Source: Saprospiraceae bacterium (GTDB lineage Bacteria > Bacteroidota > Bacteroidia > Chitinophagales > Saprospiraceae). From it: a stretch of DNA of 35,160 bases. The DNA lies in contig JAHDBI010000015.1 in the NCBI GenBank assembly GCA_020630475.1, forward strand, positions 1 through 35,160, read 5' to 3'. The translations under genes and the position numbers were made by a program. Below, one piece after another: positions 7,970-16,267 of this stretch (position 1 is the stretch's first letter; the number at the start of each line of letters is the position of its first letter). The notes under the pieces are model-generated. The model did no database searches. It worked only from the letters and a program-made list of their open reading frames with translations, and was not told the origin of the DNA.

Positions 7970-9163
7970 ATGAACATTAAAAACGAAAGAATGAAAAATC
8001 TCTTAACATCTTTAATAGCTGGGTTCATAGGTGGTTTACTTGTTTTTTTGTTTTTGGGTCTATCGCCCAATGAGAAAACGAACACGATTAATACCTCACC
8101 TTCTTCTCACTTAGTGTCTAGTCATATGAGTACAGCTCCCATGGATTTTGTGGAAGCGTCATCCAAAGCTACAAACGCTGTAGTACACATTTATGCAGAA
8201 GAAAGTACGGCACTTGCTCAACAACGGGCTCAAAAGCAGAGAAGCAGAAGACCGAGATCAATGGAGGATTTTTTCAGCATGGATGACTTTTTTGGTGGTG
8301 ATATTTTTGGTAGAAATTTTTATAGACCTAAAAATGGTACGGGCTCTGGTGTAATATTTTCAGAAGATGGGTATATAGTTACAAATAACCATGTAGTTGG
8401 TTTTGCAGATTATATCGAAGTCACCTTAAATGATGGTCGTAAAATGGAGGCGACAAGAATAGGTACTGATCCATCAACTGACCTTGCTGTTCTAAAAATT
8501 GAAGAGTCAAATCTTCCAACGTTAGAATTTGCGAATTCGGACGATGCACGAGTCGGAGAATGGGCTATTGCTGTAGGAAATCCTTTTGACTTAACATCCA
8601 CGGTTACTGCTGGAATAATAAGTGCGAAGGGAAGGGATTTAAATCTTATCAAAGAGGCAGAGAGTATCGAAGAATTCATTCAGACAGATGCAGCTGTTAA
8701 TCCTGGAAACAGTGGGGGTGCATTAGTAAACACTCAAGGGGAATTGATCGGTATCAATACAGCGATTGCTACACCAACAGGTGTGTACGCGGGATATTCA
8801 TTTGCAATACCGGCCAATCTGGTAAAAAGAATAGTAAAAGATATTATTCAAAATGGAAATATTGATCGTAAAGTTAGTCTAGGAATAGGAGGCTATAACG
8901 TTGATGACGAATTAAAAAAAGATTTTAATCTAGCTGTTGAAGACGGAATATACGTTGATGAAGTTGCCAGAGGCAGCGCTGCGAAGTTTGGAGGTATCTT
9001 ACCTGGAGATGTTATATTAAGTGTTAATAATAGTGAAATACGAAACTTTACCGACCTAGAAGAGGTTATGAAGTTTAGTAAGGCTGGAGATGTACTTGAA
9101 GTTCTAGTAGATAGAAATGGTAAGAAAAAGACAATTCCAGTTAAATTGAAAAGAAACATGTAA
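7970..9163 (+). CDS. HtrA/Deg family serine protease with one PDZ domain
   Basis: This 397-residue periplasmic protease/chaperone of envelope stress has an N-terminal hydrophobic anchor or signal (about residues 11-30, LLTSLIAGFIGGLLVFLFLG). The trypsin-like domain carries H141 (TNNHVV), D171 (STDLAVLKI) and S248 (NPGNSGGAL). One C-terminal PDZ domain covers about residues 295-395. With one PDZ rather than two it resembles DegS or short DegQ forms. A Phe/Asp-rich loop at about 98-116 (MEDFFSMDDFFGGDIFG) matches the LA loop region typical of Bacteroidota members. An internal ATG at codon 8 is an alternative start. The gene ends with a strong terminator and probably stands alone. Confidence 0.94.
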   Translation: MNIKNERMKNLLTSLIAGFIGGLLVFLFLGLSPNEKTNTINTSPSSHLVSSHMSTAPMDFVEASSKATNAVVHIYAEESTALAQQRAQKQRSRRPRSMEDFFSMDDFFGGDIFGRNFYRPKNGTGSGVIFSEDGYIVTNNHVVGFADYIEVTLNDGRKMEATRIGTDPSTDLAVLKIEESNLPTLEFANSDDARVGEWAIAVGNPFDLTSTVTAGIISAKGRDLNLIKEAESIEEFIQTDAAVNPGNSGGALVNTQGELIGINTAIATPTGVYAGYSFAIPANLVKRIVKDIIQNGNIDRKVSLGIGGYNVDDELKKDFNLAVEDGIYVDEVARGSAAKFGGILPGDVILSVNNSEIRNFTDLEEVMKFSKAGDVLEVLVDRNGKKKTIPVKLKRNM

Positions 9164-9220
9164 CAATTTTAAGAATTACGTGTTATAAGATAAAAGTTGG
9201 TTTTTCGTTTTGTTTTGATG

Positions 9221-9254
9221 CGTCTGCTCTTCCCAAGAGCAGGCGTTTCTTTTT
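9221..9254 (+). terminator. Intrinsic terminator after the HtrA gene
   Basis: An 11-base stem (CGTCTGCTCTT with AAGAGCAGGCG, one G-T pair) closes a 3-base loop and is followed by TTTCTTTTT. It lies between the protease and comF genes. Confidence 0.85.
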
Positions 9255-9284
9255 GCGGTCCAATGTTTCATAACCGTAAATGAA

Positions 9285-9986
9285 ATGATAATAAAAGACT
9301 ATTTACTGGATGCTTTAAATTTACTTTATCCAGAGTTGTGTGTTGCATGTAGAAAGGAAAACCCGATTCAAAATGCTCACCTTTGCGTACACTGTTTAAG
9401 CCAATTTCCAGAAACTGATCACTATGATTATCCAAGTGAGAATGAAATGATGGATCGTTTCGTGGGTCGAGTACCTTTACGATTCGCGGCAGGATTGGCG
9501 TATAATTATTCTGAAGGAATTGTTCAAAACATTCTTCATGGATTAAAATATCAAAGGAAACAGGACATTGGTATTGTGTTAGGAAGGCGAATAGGAGAGC
9601 GGCTAATGGAGTCTAATCAATGGGAATTACCTGACTTTATTGTACCCGTCCCAATCCATATAATTAAGAAAAGAAAGAGAGGATATAATCAGTGTTCCTT
9701 AATTGCCAATGGAATTAATGAGGTGATTAAAAGAAAGGTCGTATCTGATCAATTGATAAAAACTAAAAACAACGATAGTCAAACAGGTATGGGGAGATCA
9801 GATAGGGTAGAAAATATTTTAAATAGTTTTCATTTGAGAGACAGTTCAAAATTTAATTCCAAACATGTACTTTTAGTAGATGATGTTATGACGACAGGAG
9901 CTACTTTAGAGGCTTGTTATCTTGCCTTTAAAGATGTGGTGGATGTTCAATTTTCAGTGGCCACTGTTGCCATTTCAAAAAGTTAA
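9285..9986 (+). CDS. ComF family protein
   Basis: This 233-residue phosphoribosyltransferase-fold protein belongs to the ComF/GntX family, linked to DNA uptake in competent bacteria but present in many species without known competence. The N-terminal zinc ribbon has C19, C22, C34 and C37. The C-terminal domain holds the conserved basic KKRKRGYNQ patch (128-136) and the PRPP-type loop VLLVDDVMTTGAT (195-207). Length and domain order are normal. It starts a group with the pyrophosphatase-like gene (2-base gap) and the DinB-family gene. Function in this organism is not known. Confidence 0.92.
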   Translation: MIIKDYLLDALNLLYPELCVACRKENPIQNAHLCVHCLSQFPETDHYDYPSENEMMDRFVGRVPLRFAAGLAYNYSEGIVQNILHGLKYQRKQDIGIVLGRRIGERLMESNQWELPDFIVPVPIHIIKKRKRGYNQCSLIANGINEVIKRKVVSDQLIKTKNNDSQTGMGRSDRVENILNSFHLRDSSKFNSKHVLLVDDVMTTGATLEACYLAFKDVVDVQFSVATVAISKS

Positions 9987-9988
9987 TC

Positions 9989-10453
9989 ATGCTCAAGGTA
10001 TTTATTGAAAACGAAGCAAATTCGAAAATTAAGACCATTTTCGATGAAAAGAATTTCATTCAATTGGATACTATGGAAGTGTCAAGGGCGTATCCATTTC
10101 CATATGGCTTTATTGTTAACACGACTTCTTATGATGGTGATAATGTGGATTGTTTTGTATTAACGAAAAGGGAATTAAAGAAAGGAGAATTTGTGGAATG
10201 CGAAGTCATTGGGCTTATGGAACAATTTGAATTTTCTTGGGATCATGACAAATCTGAGACCTTAGAAATCGACCACAATGTCATTGTAAAATTAAAAGAT
10301 GAAGAAATTGAATTCGTAGATTCCCAGAAAAGTATATTGAAGGATTTTGTATTGAATGTTTTTAATAACGTAAGAAGGAATAAAACGAAGGTGGGTGATT
10401 TTTTGCCAAAGGAAGAAGCCTTGAAGTATATCGAAAAAAATAAGGACAAATGA
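9989..10453 (+). CDS. Divergent inorganic pyrophosphatase-like protein
   Basis: This 154-residue protein resembles a shortened family I (soluble) inorganic pyrophosphatase. The core YPFPYGFIVNTTSYDGDNVD matches the family pattern YPxxYGxIxxTxxxDGDPxD. The three signature aspartates are kept as D49, D51 and D54, but the usual Pro after the second Asp is Asn (N52), which breaks the PROSITE-type signature. D85 and D87 in WDHDKSE may stand for the other metal ligands. The N-terminal Lys/Glu active-site strand of normal enzymes seems to be missing or altered. It may be a degenerate or repurposed enzyme. Its stop overlaps the next start as ATGA, so it is coupled to the DinB-family gene. Confidence 0.72.
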   Translation: MLKVFIENEANSKIKTIFDEKNFIQLDTMEVSRAYPFPYGFIVNTTSYDGDNVDCFVLTKRELKKGEFVECEVIGLMEQFEFSWDHDKSETLEIDHNVIVKLKDEEIEFVDSQKSILKDFVLNVFNNVRRNKTKVGDFLPKEEALKYIEKNKDK

Positions 10454-10971
10454 ACTTAGCAGATCAGATAAAGGATTTGATGATCAAGGATATTCAACGA
10501 AGAATCTTTGAAGAATCCTCCCCACGAATTCTTCAATGCTTAAATGAATTAACACCTAAACAAGTTTGGATCGCAACCAATGAAAACACAAACAGTGTAG
10601 GAAATTTGATCTTACATTTAGAGGGTAATATTCGCCAGTATATTTGTCATGCTATCGGTGGAGATGAAGATAAAAGGATGAGAAACCATGAATTTATTCC
10701 ATCCCAAAGATTATCTCAAGATGAATTAAAAAATCATTGGACACAATTGATGGAGGACGCTAAAAGTGTCATTAGCAATATTAGGACGGAAGATTTAACC
10801 AAGGAAGTGTATGTACAATGTTTCGAAGAAAATGTCACCAGTATTTTAATCCATGTTGCTGAACATTTATCCTATCATACGGGACAAATTGCTTTAATGA
10901 CGAAACAGTTTTTAAATAAGGACTTGAAATTTTATGGTGATCTACCATTAGATAAAGTAGGGAAGTCTTAA
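10450..10971 (+). CDS. DinB family protein
   Basis: This 173-residue protein has the four-helix DinB/YfiT fold, likely metal-binding. The His triad is visible as H56 in LILHLEGN and H139/H143 in HVAEHLSYHTGQIA, with H135 nearby. Members include thiol transferases such as bacillithiol S-transferase and many proteins of unknown role; the TGQI ending is typical of the wider superfamily. It starts inside the stop codon of the pyrophosphatase-like gene (ATGA). Its 3' end overlaps the convergent cutC gene by 4 bases. Substrate unknown. Confidence 0.85.
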   Translation: MNLADQIKDLMIKDIQRRIFEESSPRILQCLNELTPKQVWIATNENTNSVGNLILHLEGNIRQYICHAIGGDEDKRMRNHEFIPSQRLSQDELKNHWTQLMEDAKSVISNIRTEDLTKEVYVQCFEENVTSILIHVAEHLSYHTGQIALMTKQFLNKDLKFYGDLPLDKVGKS

Positions 10972-11579
10972 ACAATTTTTCTACCATGAAAGGCCTCTGT
11001 GAAAATATTCTTTTGATGAAGTTCTAAATTTTCATGGGTTATTTTCCCAGCAGCGATAACGGTGATCTCTGGTTTTGCTTCTTGAATCATTTCGTTTAAA
11101 ACCTTTCTTCCCTCCCATGCCGTGTTTGGTCCACCCGAACTAAGAATATATTTTAGATTAATGATCTTTTTTAAGGAGGAAATGCATTTTATTGGATCCG
11201 TAACATCATCAATGCACTTGTGTAAACAAAAAGAATAAGAAGGTGCTAGACTACACCAGTGAGTTATTGTTGGGATATCAATAGCTTGATATTTGTCTAA
11301 AGCACCAATTACAAAACCGTCAGGATTCAATGATGCAAATTGTTTAATCTGCGTCGACATGAATTCTATTTCTTCGGTGTTATAATAAAAACTGCCAGCT
11401 CTACTTCTTATCATCACCTTGATGGGAATAGATACTTGGGATTTTATTTTTTCGAATAATGTAAGAGATGGACTCAATCCATCCAATGAAAGATTTGAAC
11501 AAAGTTCTATTTGGGTAGCACCATGAGCTTCAGCGTAGATGGCCTCTTCAAGGTTTTCTACACATGCCTCTTTGATCAT
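10968..11579 (-). CDS. cutC: Copper homeostasis protein CutC family
   Basis: This 203-residue TIM-barrel protein belongs to the CutC family, historically linked to copper tolerance; its molecular activity is still debated. Recognisable segments are [24 protein letters not shown] at the N-terminus (given here only as landmark), DGLSPS, the [12 protein letters not shown] stretch, [20 protein letters not shown] and the terminal FHGRK. It is shorter than the roughly 248-residue E. coli protein because of a compact C-terminus, but the core is whole. The ATG overlaps the TGA of pyrH (ATGA), so it is translated with pyrH. In many bacteria frr follows pyrH; here cutC takes that place. Confidence 0.9.
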   Translation of the reverse strand: MIKEACVENLEEAIYAEAHGATQIELCSNLSLDGLSPSLTLFEKIKSQVSIPIKVMIRSRAGSFYYNTEEIEFMSTQIKQFASLNPDGFVIGALDKYQAIDIPTITHWCSLAPSYSFCLHKCIDDVTDPIKCISSLKKIINLKYILSSGGPNTAWEGRKVLNEMIQEAKPEITVIAAGKITHENLELHQKNIFTEAFHGRKIV

Positions 11580-12286
11580 GCGACCAGAGTTCCGACATGA
11601 ACTCCTTTAACAATATCTACAAGGTTACTGTCTTCACCAATATCAAAAACAACTATGGGGAGATTGTTTTCTTGACACATGGTAAATGCAGTCATATCCA
11701 TGATGTTGAGGTTTTGAGAGATCACTTCTGAGAAACTTAGGTTGTCAAATTTAGTGGCATTAGGATCTTTTTCAGGATCAGCAGAATAGATTCCATCTAC
11801 TCTAGTTCCTTTTAAAATCACGTCTGCGTTGATTTCATTTGCTCTTAAAGCAGCAGCAGAATCTGTAGTAAAATATGGACTTCCCGTACCTGCAGAAAAA
11901 ATCACTACACGACCTTTTTCAAGATGCCTGATGGCTCTTCTTCTGATATAAGGTTCAGCAATTTGCAGCATTTCTACAGCCGAAATAAGTCTAGTGTACA
12001 TGCCTATATGTTCAAGAGCTCCCTGAAGGGCAAGACCATTAATGCAGGTAGCCAACATACCCATATAATCACCTTGTACTCTTTCTATTCCACTTTCTTT
12101 AGCTTGAAGTCCACGATAGATGTTTCCTCCACCGATCACAACGGCTAACTCTACGCCGCAATCGACAATAGACTTTATTTGTCTTGCATAATGTCCAAGC
12201 ATCTTGCTATCTATTCCAAAAGATTGATCACCCATTAAAGATTCTCCACTTAATTTCAATAATACTCTTTTGTACTTCAAGTCCAT
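11576..12286 (-). CDS. pyrH: UMP kinase
   Basis: This 236-residue amino-acid-kinase-fold enzyme converts UMP to UDP in pyrimidine nucleotide synthesis and works as a hexamer in the cytosol. Landmarks are [14 protein letters not shown] (6-19) with the phosphate-binding Lys, [11 protein letters not shown] (49-59), [17 protein letters not shown] around residues 133-149, and [13 protein letters not shown] near 159-171, the nucleotide-binding region. It lies 58 bases downstream of tsf, separated by a terminator-like hairpin, so expression probably depends partly on read-through. cutC follows with an ATGA overlap. Confidence 0.96.
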   Translation of the reverse strand: MDLKYKRVLLKLSGESLMGDQSFGIDSKMLGHYARQIKSIVDCGVELAVVIGGGNIYRGLQAKESGIERVQGDYMGMLATCINGLALQGALEHIGMYTRLISAVEMLQIAEPYIRRRAIRHLEKGRVVIFSAGTGSPYFTTDSAAALRANEINADVILKGTRVDGIYSADPEKDPNATKFDNLSFSEVISQNLNIMDMTAFTMCQENNLPIVVFDIGEDSNLVDIVKGVHVGTLVA

Positions 12287-12309
12287 TTTGATTGCTTTAA
12301 AAAAAATTA

Positions 12310-12338
12310 TAAAAAAAGAGCGACTAAAAAGCCGCTCT
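12310..12338 (-). terminator. Intrinsic terminator or attenuator between tsf and pyrH
   Basis: Read on the minus strand, AGAGCGGCT and AGTCGCTCT form a 9-base stem (one G-T pair) with a TTTT loop, followed by seven T residues. It lies 6 bases after the tsf stop. No convincing promoter was found between it and pyrH, so it may act as a partial terminator. Confidence 0.8.
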
Positions 12339-12344
12339 AATATA

Positions 12345-13178
12345 TTATCCTAATTTGATATGCTTGAATCCTGTGACTGTTAATTCAGGATCTTTGCTTT
12401 TCAAATAATCTGCAACAGAAGATTTGCTATCTTTTACGAATGCTTGATTCAAAAGGGTGTTTTCTTTGAAAAACTTGTTCAATTTACCCATGGCAATTTT
12501 CTCAAGTAGTTCTTCAGGCTTTCCTGCTTGTCTAGCAATTTCTTTTCCTATTTCTATTTCTTTTTCTACGATAGCTGGATCAACATCATCTTTGTCTACA
12601 CCTATTGGCTTCATAGCAGCTACTTGCATAGCTACGTCTCTACCAGCGTTATAAATATCATCAGATGCTTTATTCAAACCTACAACTACACCTGCTCTAT
12701 TACCCATGTGGATATAAGGAGCAACCATTGCAGCTTCTATATGAGCGTATCCTGCTAATTCAATTTTTTCACCGATAACACCAGTTTGCTCTATAACCTT
12801 TTCTCCTACAGTGATTCCTTCAAATGGTAAAGCAGCTAATGCATCTTTATCCGCTGGGAATTCATTCAATGCAAGTTCTGCAATTGATTTTGTAAGGCTA
12901 ATGAAATCTTCGTTTTTAGCAACGAAGTCAGTTTCACAACTTAATCTTACAACAATACCTTTCGTTTTGTCATCAGAAACTAATGCAATACATACACCTT
13001 CTTTAGCTTCTCTATCAGCTCTTTTCTCAGTTAGTTTCTGTCCTTTTTTTCTTAAATGCTCGATTGCTTTTTCAAAATCACCATTAGCTTCTGTAAGGGC
13101 TTTTTTACAATCCATCATTCCTGCTCCTGTCTGATCTCTTAATTTTTTGACATCAGCGGCTGAAATAGTTACACTCAT
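12345..13178 (-). CDS. tsf: Translation elongation factor Ts
   Basis: This 277-residue protein is the guanine nucleotide exchange factor of EF-Tu. The N-terminal UBA-like domain reads [25 protein letters not shown]. The core contains the typical [13 protein letters not shown] (79-91) and [17 protein letters not shown] segments. The length is normal for Bacteroidota. It lies 30 bases downstream of rpsB in the usual rpsB-tsf pair. A hairpin with a T-tract directly follows. Confidence 0.97.
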   Translation of the reverse strand: MSVTISAADVKKLRDQTGAGMMDCKKALTEANGDFEKAIEHLRKKGQKLTEKRADREAKEGVCIALVSDDKTKGIVVRLSCETDFVAKNEDFISLTKSIAELALNEFPADKDALAALPFEGITVGEKVIEQTGVIGEKIELAGYAHIEAAMVAPYIHMGNRAGVVVGLNKASDDIYNAGRDVAMQVAAMKPIGVDKDDVDPAIVEKEIEIGKEIARQAGKPEELLEKIAMGKLNKFFKENTLLNQAFVKDSKSSVADYLKSKDPELTVTGFKHIKLG

Positions 13179-13208
13179 TTATAGATAATTTTATTTTTTA
13201 ATAATTGA

Positions 13209-13931
13209 TTAGGCCTTAGCAGCTTCTTTTTCTGTTTTAGCTTGTTTTCTCTCCGCCAATCCTTCTTTGATCGCATTTGTAATGTAATTTGTAATTACAC
13301 CGATTGACTTAGATGCATCATCGTTTGCAGGAATAGGGAAATCAACTTGACTAGGGTCAGAATTCGTATCTACCATGCCAAATGTTGTAATACCAAGCTT
13401 GTGAGATTCAGCAATCGCAATATGCTCATGGTGAATATCAACAATAAATACTGCAGCTGGTAGTCTTGTCAAATGCTCGATACCACCAAGTACTCTTTCT
13501 AACTTTTGTCTTTCTCGATCAAGAGTTAATCGTTCTTTCTTGGTAATACTTGCTGCACTTCCGTCTGAAAGCATCTTTTCAATACTCTGCATCTTCTTAA
13601 TAGATCGACGAATTGTAGAAAAGTTTGTCATCATACCCCCTAACCAACGCTCTGTGATATAAGGCATATTTACACTTTTTGCAGCTTCTTTTACAAGATC
13701 TCTTGCTTGCTTTTTTGTGGCAACAAACATGATCTTACGACCAGACTTTGCAATTTGTTTCATGGCCGCAGCAGCACTTTCCATGCATTCCATGGTTCTG
13801 TTAAGGTCAATAATATGAATACCTTTTCTTTCCATGAAAATATAAGGAAGCATCTGTGGATTCCATTTTCTTTTCATATGGCCGAAGTGAACTCCGGCGT
13901 CCAATAATTCTTTATATGTGGGCTTGCTCAT
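13209..13931 (-). CDS. rpsB: 30S ribosomal protein S2
   Basis: This 240-residue ribosomal protein of the small subunit carries the signature stretches LLDAGVHFGHMKRKWNPQM, ERKGIHIIDL, FVATKKQARD, YITERWLGGMMTNF and the late VDFPIPANDDASKSIG. The C-terminus ends in an Ala/Lys-rich tail. It lies 37 bases downstream of rpsI and 30 bases upstream of tsf, inside the rplM-rpsI-rpsB-tsf block that is common in Bacteroidota. Confidence 0.97.
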   Translation of the reverse strand: MSKPTYKELLDAGVHFGHMKRKWNPQMLPYIFMERKGIHIIDLNRTMECMESAAAAMKQIAKSGRKIMFVATKKQARDLVKEAAKSVNMPYITERWLGGMMTNFSTIRRSIKKMQSIEKMLSDGSAASITKKERLTLDRERQKLERVLGGIEHLTRLPAAVFIVDIHHEHIAIAESHKLGITTFGMVDTNSDPSQVDFPIPANDDASKSIGVITNYITNAIKEGLAERKQAKTEKEAAKA

Positions 13932-13968
13932 TTTTGCTTTTTTTAAATTGATACAAAAGGGTAAAAAA

Positions 13969-14355
13969 TTAACGCTTAGAGAACTGGAAGCTCTTTCTTG
14001 CTTTTGGTTTACCGTACTTTTTACGCTCTACAACTCTCGCATCTCTCATCAAGTACTTCTTGTCTTTGAGTGGTTTACGATAGTCTTCGCTAATTTTCAC
14101 TAATGCTCTAGAAATAGCCATTCTGACAGCTTCAGCTTGTCCTTTGAATCCACCACCCTGAACATTAATTTTTGTATCATATTCTCCTTCAACACCTACC
14201 GTCTTAAACGGATCAAGGATGTTAAATTGAATGTGCTTTTGCGGAAAATAATCCGTGTATTTTTTACCATTGATCACAACTTCGCCACTGCCTTTTTTAA
14301 GATAGGCTCTAGCGATAGATGCTTTTCTTCTTCCTACTGTGTTAATTACTTCCAT
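13969..14355 (-). CDS. rpsI: 30S ribosomal protein S9
   Basis: This 128-residue protein has the family start GRRKASIARAYLKKGSG, the middle GGGFKGQAEAVRMAISRAL and the strictly conserved C-terminal tail ending GKPKARKSFQFSKR, which reaches the P-site tRNA. It begins 5 bases after the rplM stop, forming the universal L13-S9 pair. Confidence 0.97.
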   Translation of the reverse strand: MEVINTVGRRKASIARAYLKKGSGEVVINGKKYTDYFPQKHIQFNILDPFKTVGVEGEYDTKINVQGGGFKGQAEAVRMAISRALVKISEDYRKPLKDKKYLMRDARVVERKKYGKPKARKSFQFSKR

Positions 14356-14360
14356 TCTTC

Positions 14361-14804
14361 TTAAAATTTAAATGGTTGAGGCTTCTGAGCTTTGTGTGGG
14401 TGCTCTGTACCTGTGTAAAGAAATAATTTTTTAATCTGCGCTCTACCCAATTTTGTCTTAGGAAGCATTCCTCTTACGGCTTTTTCTAAAACTTCTGTTG
14501 GCTTCTTATCAAAAAGCTCTTGAGCTGTTCTAGATTTTTGACCACCAGCGTAACCAGAATATCTGATATATGTCTTAGCAGCTAATTTATTTCCCGTAAA
14601 AACGACTTTGTCTGCATTCAAAACGACTACATAATCACCCGTGTCAGAATGTGGTGTGAATGATGGTTTGTGCTTTCCTCTCAATACAGATGCAATGGAG
14701 GTAGCCAAACGACCTACCGTTTTGTTTTCAGCATCAACAACATACCAATTCTTTGGTTCGTCCTCTTTGCTTACAGATCGTGTTTTGTAACTTAAAGTAT
14801 TCAC
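14361..14804 (-). CDS. rplM: 50S ribosomal protein L13
   Basis: This 147-residue large-subunit protein contains WYVVDAENKTVGRLATSIAS, HSDTGDYVVVLNADKVVFTGNK, and AVRGMLPKTKLGRAQIKKL followed by the YTGTEHPHKAQKP tail. It is the first gene of the ribosomal block, with a strong promoter about 50 bases upstream. In E. coli L13 represses its own operon; nothing in the short leader here shows that directly. Confidence 0.97.
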   Translation of the reverse strand: MNTLSYKTRSVSKEDEPKNWYVVDAENKTVGRLATSIASVLRGKHKPSFTPHSDTGDYVVVLNADKVVFTGNKLAAKTYIRYSGYAGGQKSRTAQELFDKKPTEVLEKAVRGMLPKTKLGRAQIKKLFLYTGTEHPHKAQKPQPFKF

Positions 14805-14851
14805 TATCTAATGTTTTCTTAAATAAAAAAGTAATCGCTCTAAAGCGGCTG

Positions 14852-14882
14852 CAAAAGTACGCTACTTTTAAAGTTAAAACAA
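14852..14882 (-). promoter_or_regulatory. Primary-sigma promoter of rplM-rpsI-rpsB-tsf
   Basis: On the minus strand TTG (14880-14882) is followed by a 20-base spacer and TACTTTTG (14852-14859), an exact fit to the Bacteroidota -33 TTG / -7 TAnnTTTG promoter. The expected start of transcription near 14845 leaves a leader of about 40 bases. Confidence 0.75.
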
Positions 14883-14892
14883 GGGAAATAGC

Positions 14893-14912
14893 AATTATTT
14901 TCGAAAATAATT
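14893..14912. promoter_or_regulatory. 20-bp perfect palindrome upstream of the rplM promoter
   Basis: AATTATTTTCGAAAATAATT reads the same on both strands and lies 10 bases upstream of the -33 box, centred near -57. It has the form of a dimeric regulator site or an upstream bend; no regulator can be named. Confidence 0.45.
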
Positions 14913-14993
14913 TTCATAACTGCCTGATAAACAGTTAAAATTTCGCACAAATTTTGAAAAACATATAGTTTTTAGCGGAGAATAGGGCTGTTT

Positions 14994-16130
14994 TTAGCTT
15001 CCACAAAGGCTTAATATGTGTTCTGTGGCCTTTGTGAAACCATTTTTTGCCGCCTCTTTCATATCATAACACGCTTTATCTTGCATTTCTAGTTTCATAT
15101 GCGCATTGGCTCTATTGTAATAAGCTTCCGCGAAAGTGGGTTTTAGTTCGATGGCTCTTGAAAAATCTGCTTGAGCTCCTTTATAGTTTTCCAATTGCAG
15201 TTTACAGATACCTCTATTGGCAAAATGCTCAGGAACATCCGATTCTATTTTGATCACTTCTGTATAATCTAAAACGGCCTCATCATACTTTTTAAGGGTA
15301 TACGAACAAACCGCCTTATTCTTAATAGCACTCTTTTTATTAGGAGAGACTTTTAGTGTTTGAGCAAAATCTTCATTCGCGCCTTCGTAATTTTTCATTT
15401 TCATTTTACTGAACGCTCTATAGTAAATAGCCTCTTTGTGATTTGTCTTCTTTTCAAGCACTAAATCAAAATCTTCAATCGCCTCTTCATAGTTTTCTAA
15501 CTTCATGTTTGCACGACCGCGTGACTGATAGGCATTGAATTTTTCAGGCTTTAGCTCTATACATCTGCCTAGGTCTCCGATAGCGCTGGCATAGTCTTTT
15601 TGTTTAAGATAGCAGGAAGACCTATTATAAAAAGCATAATAAGCATCAGGATCAAATTTAATGGCTTGGCTTAAATCCTCAATAGCACTTTTGTAACGCT
15701 CTAATTTCATCATAGAAGTACCTCGATGTAAATATGCTTTGGTTAAAGTTCGATCCAACTTAATGGCCCGAGTAAAACTGACAATGGACTTATCGTAATC
15801 TTTAATCTGCATTTGTGAATAACCTTTAAACAAAAATGCCTTGGCGTTTTCTGGATCTAATTTGGCTGCTTTAGTGAAATCACTTAAGGCCTTTCCATAT
15901 TTCTTTTTTGCCAAGTAGATATTTCCTCTGTTGTAATACGCTTTTGTATAAGATGGATCAATTTCTGTTGCTTTCGAATAGTAGCTTAACGCATTGTCAT
16001 ATTCTTTAGCTTTGTAAGCCAACACACCTTCGTTGTAATATTCCATAGCACGTTTATCCTGACTTAAACATTCGCCGAAAGGCAAAACAGAAAAAACAGC
16101 TAGTAGAACGAAAAGCAATAAGTGTCGCAT
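14994..16130 (-). CDS. Exported tetratricopeptide repeat protein (10 TPRs)
   Basis: This 378-residue protein starts with a signal peptide (MRHLLLFVLLAVFSVLPFGECLS) and then consists almost entirely of ten 34-residue TPR units with the usual A-Y-x-x-R-G ... A-I-x-D-F-x-x-A-I-x-x-x-P pattern, from about residue 30 to 368. An upstream in-frame ATG at 16220 would add 30 residues, but these are polar and would bury the signal peptide, so 16130 is preferred. TPR arrays serve as binding scaffolds; no partner is visible. A -7-like TATTTTCG lies at 16202-16209 on the minus strand. The signal-peptide codons contain one copy of the 15-base repeated motif (16071-16085). Confidence 0.88.
   Translation of the reverse strand: MRHLLLFVLLAVFSVLPFGECLSQDKRAMEYYNEGVLAYKAKEYDNALSYYSKATEIDPSYTKAYYNRGNIYLAKKKYGKALSDFTKAAKLDPENAKAFLFKGYSQMQIKDYDKSIVSFTRAIKLDRTLTKAYLHRGTSMMKLERYKSAIEDLSQAIKFDPDAYYAFYNRSSCYLKQKDYASAIGDLGRCIELKPEKFNAYQSRGRANMKLENYEEAIEDFDLVLEKKTNHKEAIYYRAFSKMKMKNYEGANEDFAQTLKVSPNKKSAIKNKAVCSYTLKKYDEAVLDYTEVIKIESDVPEHFANRGICKLQLENYKGAQADFSRAIELKPTFAEAYYNRANAHMKLEMQDKACYDMKEAAKNGFTKATEHILSLCGS
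16071..16085 (+). repeat. 15-base repeat motif TTCGCCGAAAGGCAA, copy 2
   Basis: Exact copy opposite the signal-peptide codons of the TPR protein gene. The wider match to copy 1 is 19 bases. Confidence 0.6.
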
Positions 16131-16219
16131 ATGTTGGAGATTATTTTTGAAATAAACGAAATCAGTAAACCGAAGATTATGATTTGGTGTTAAAATATCA
16201 ACGAAAATACCATAAGGCA

Positions 16220-16250
16220 TTGTTAAATTTTTATTTCAATGAGTAATTTG
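16220..16250 (+). promoter_or_regulatory. Possible promoter of the mevalonate cluster
   Basis: TTG (16220-16222) is followed by 21 bases and TAATTTG (16244-16250), a near match to TTG-N20-TAnnTTTG that is one base short in the -7 box. The leader would be only about 10 bases before ATG 16268. Confidence 0.35.
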
Positions 16251-16267
16251 CATCTTAACATGCGCAA

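Noticed and set aside
12811..13134. Open frame of 107 codons on the plus strand
   Set aside because: It lies fully antisense to tsf, whose protein is clearly conserved; composition follows the opposite strand's codons.
14994..16130. Possible tandem DNA repeat in the TPR gene
   Set aside because: The 34-residue periodicity is at protein level; the codons are too different for a recent DNA repeat array.
16131..16220. Upstream extension of the TPR protein by 30 residues
   Set aside because: The added residues precede a good signal peptide starting at MRHLLLF and occupy the promoter region.
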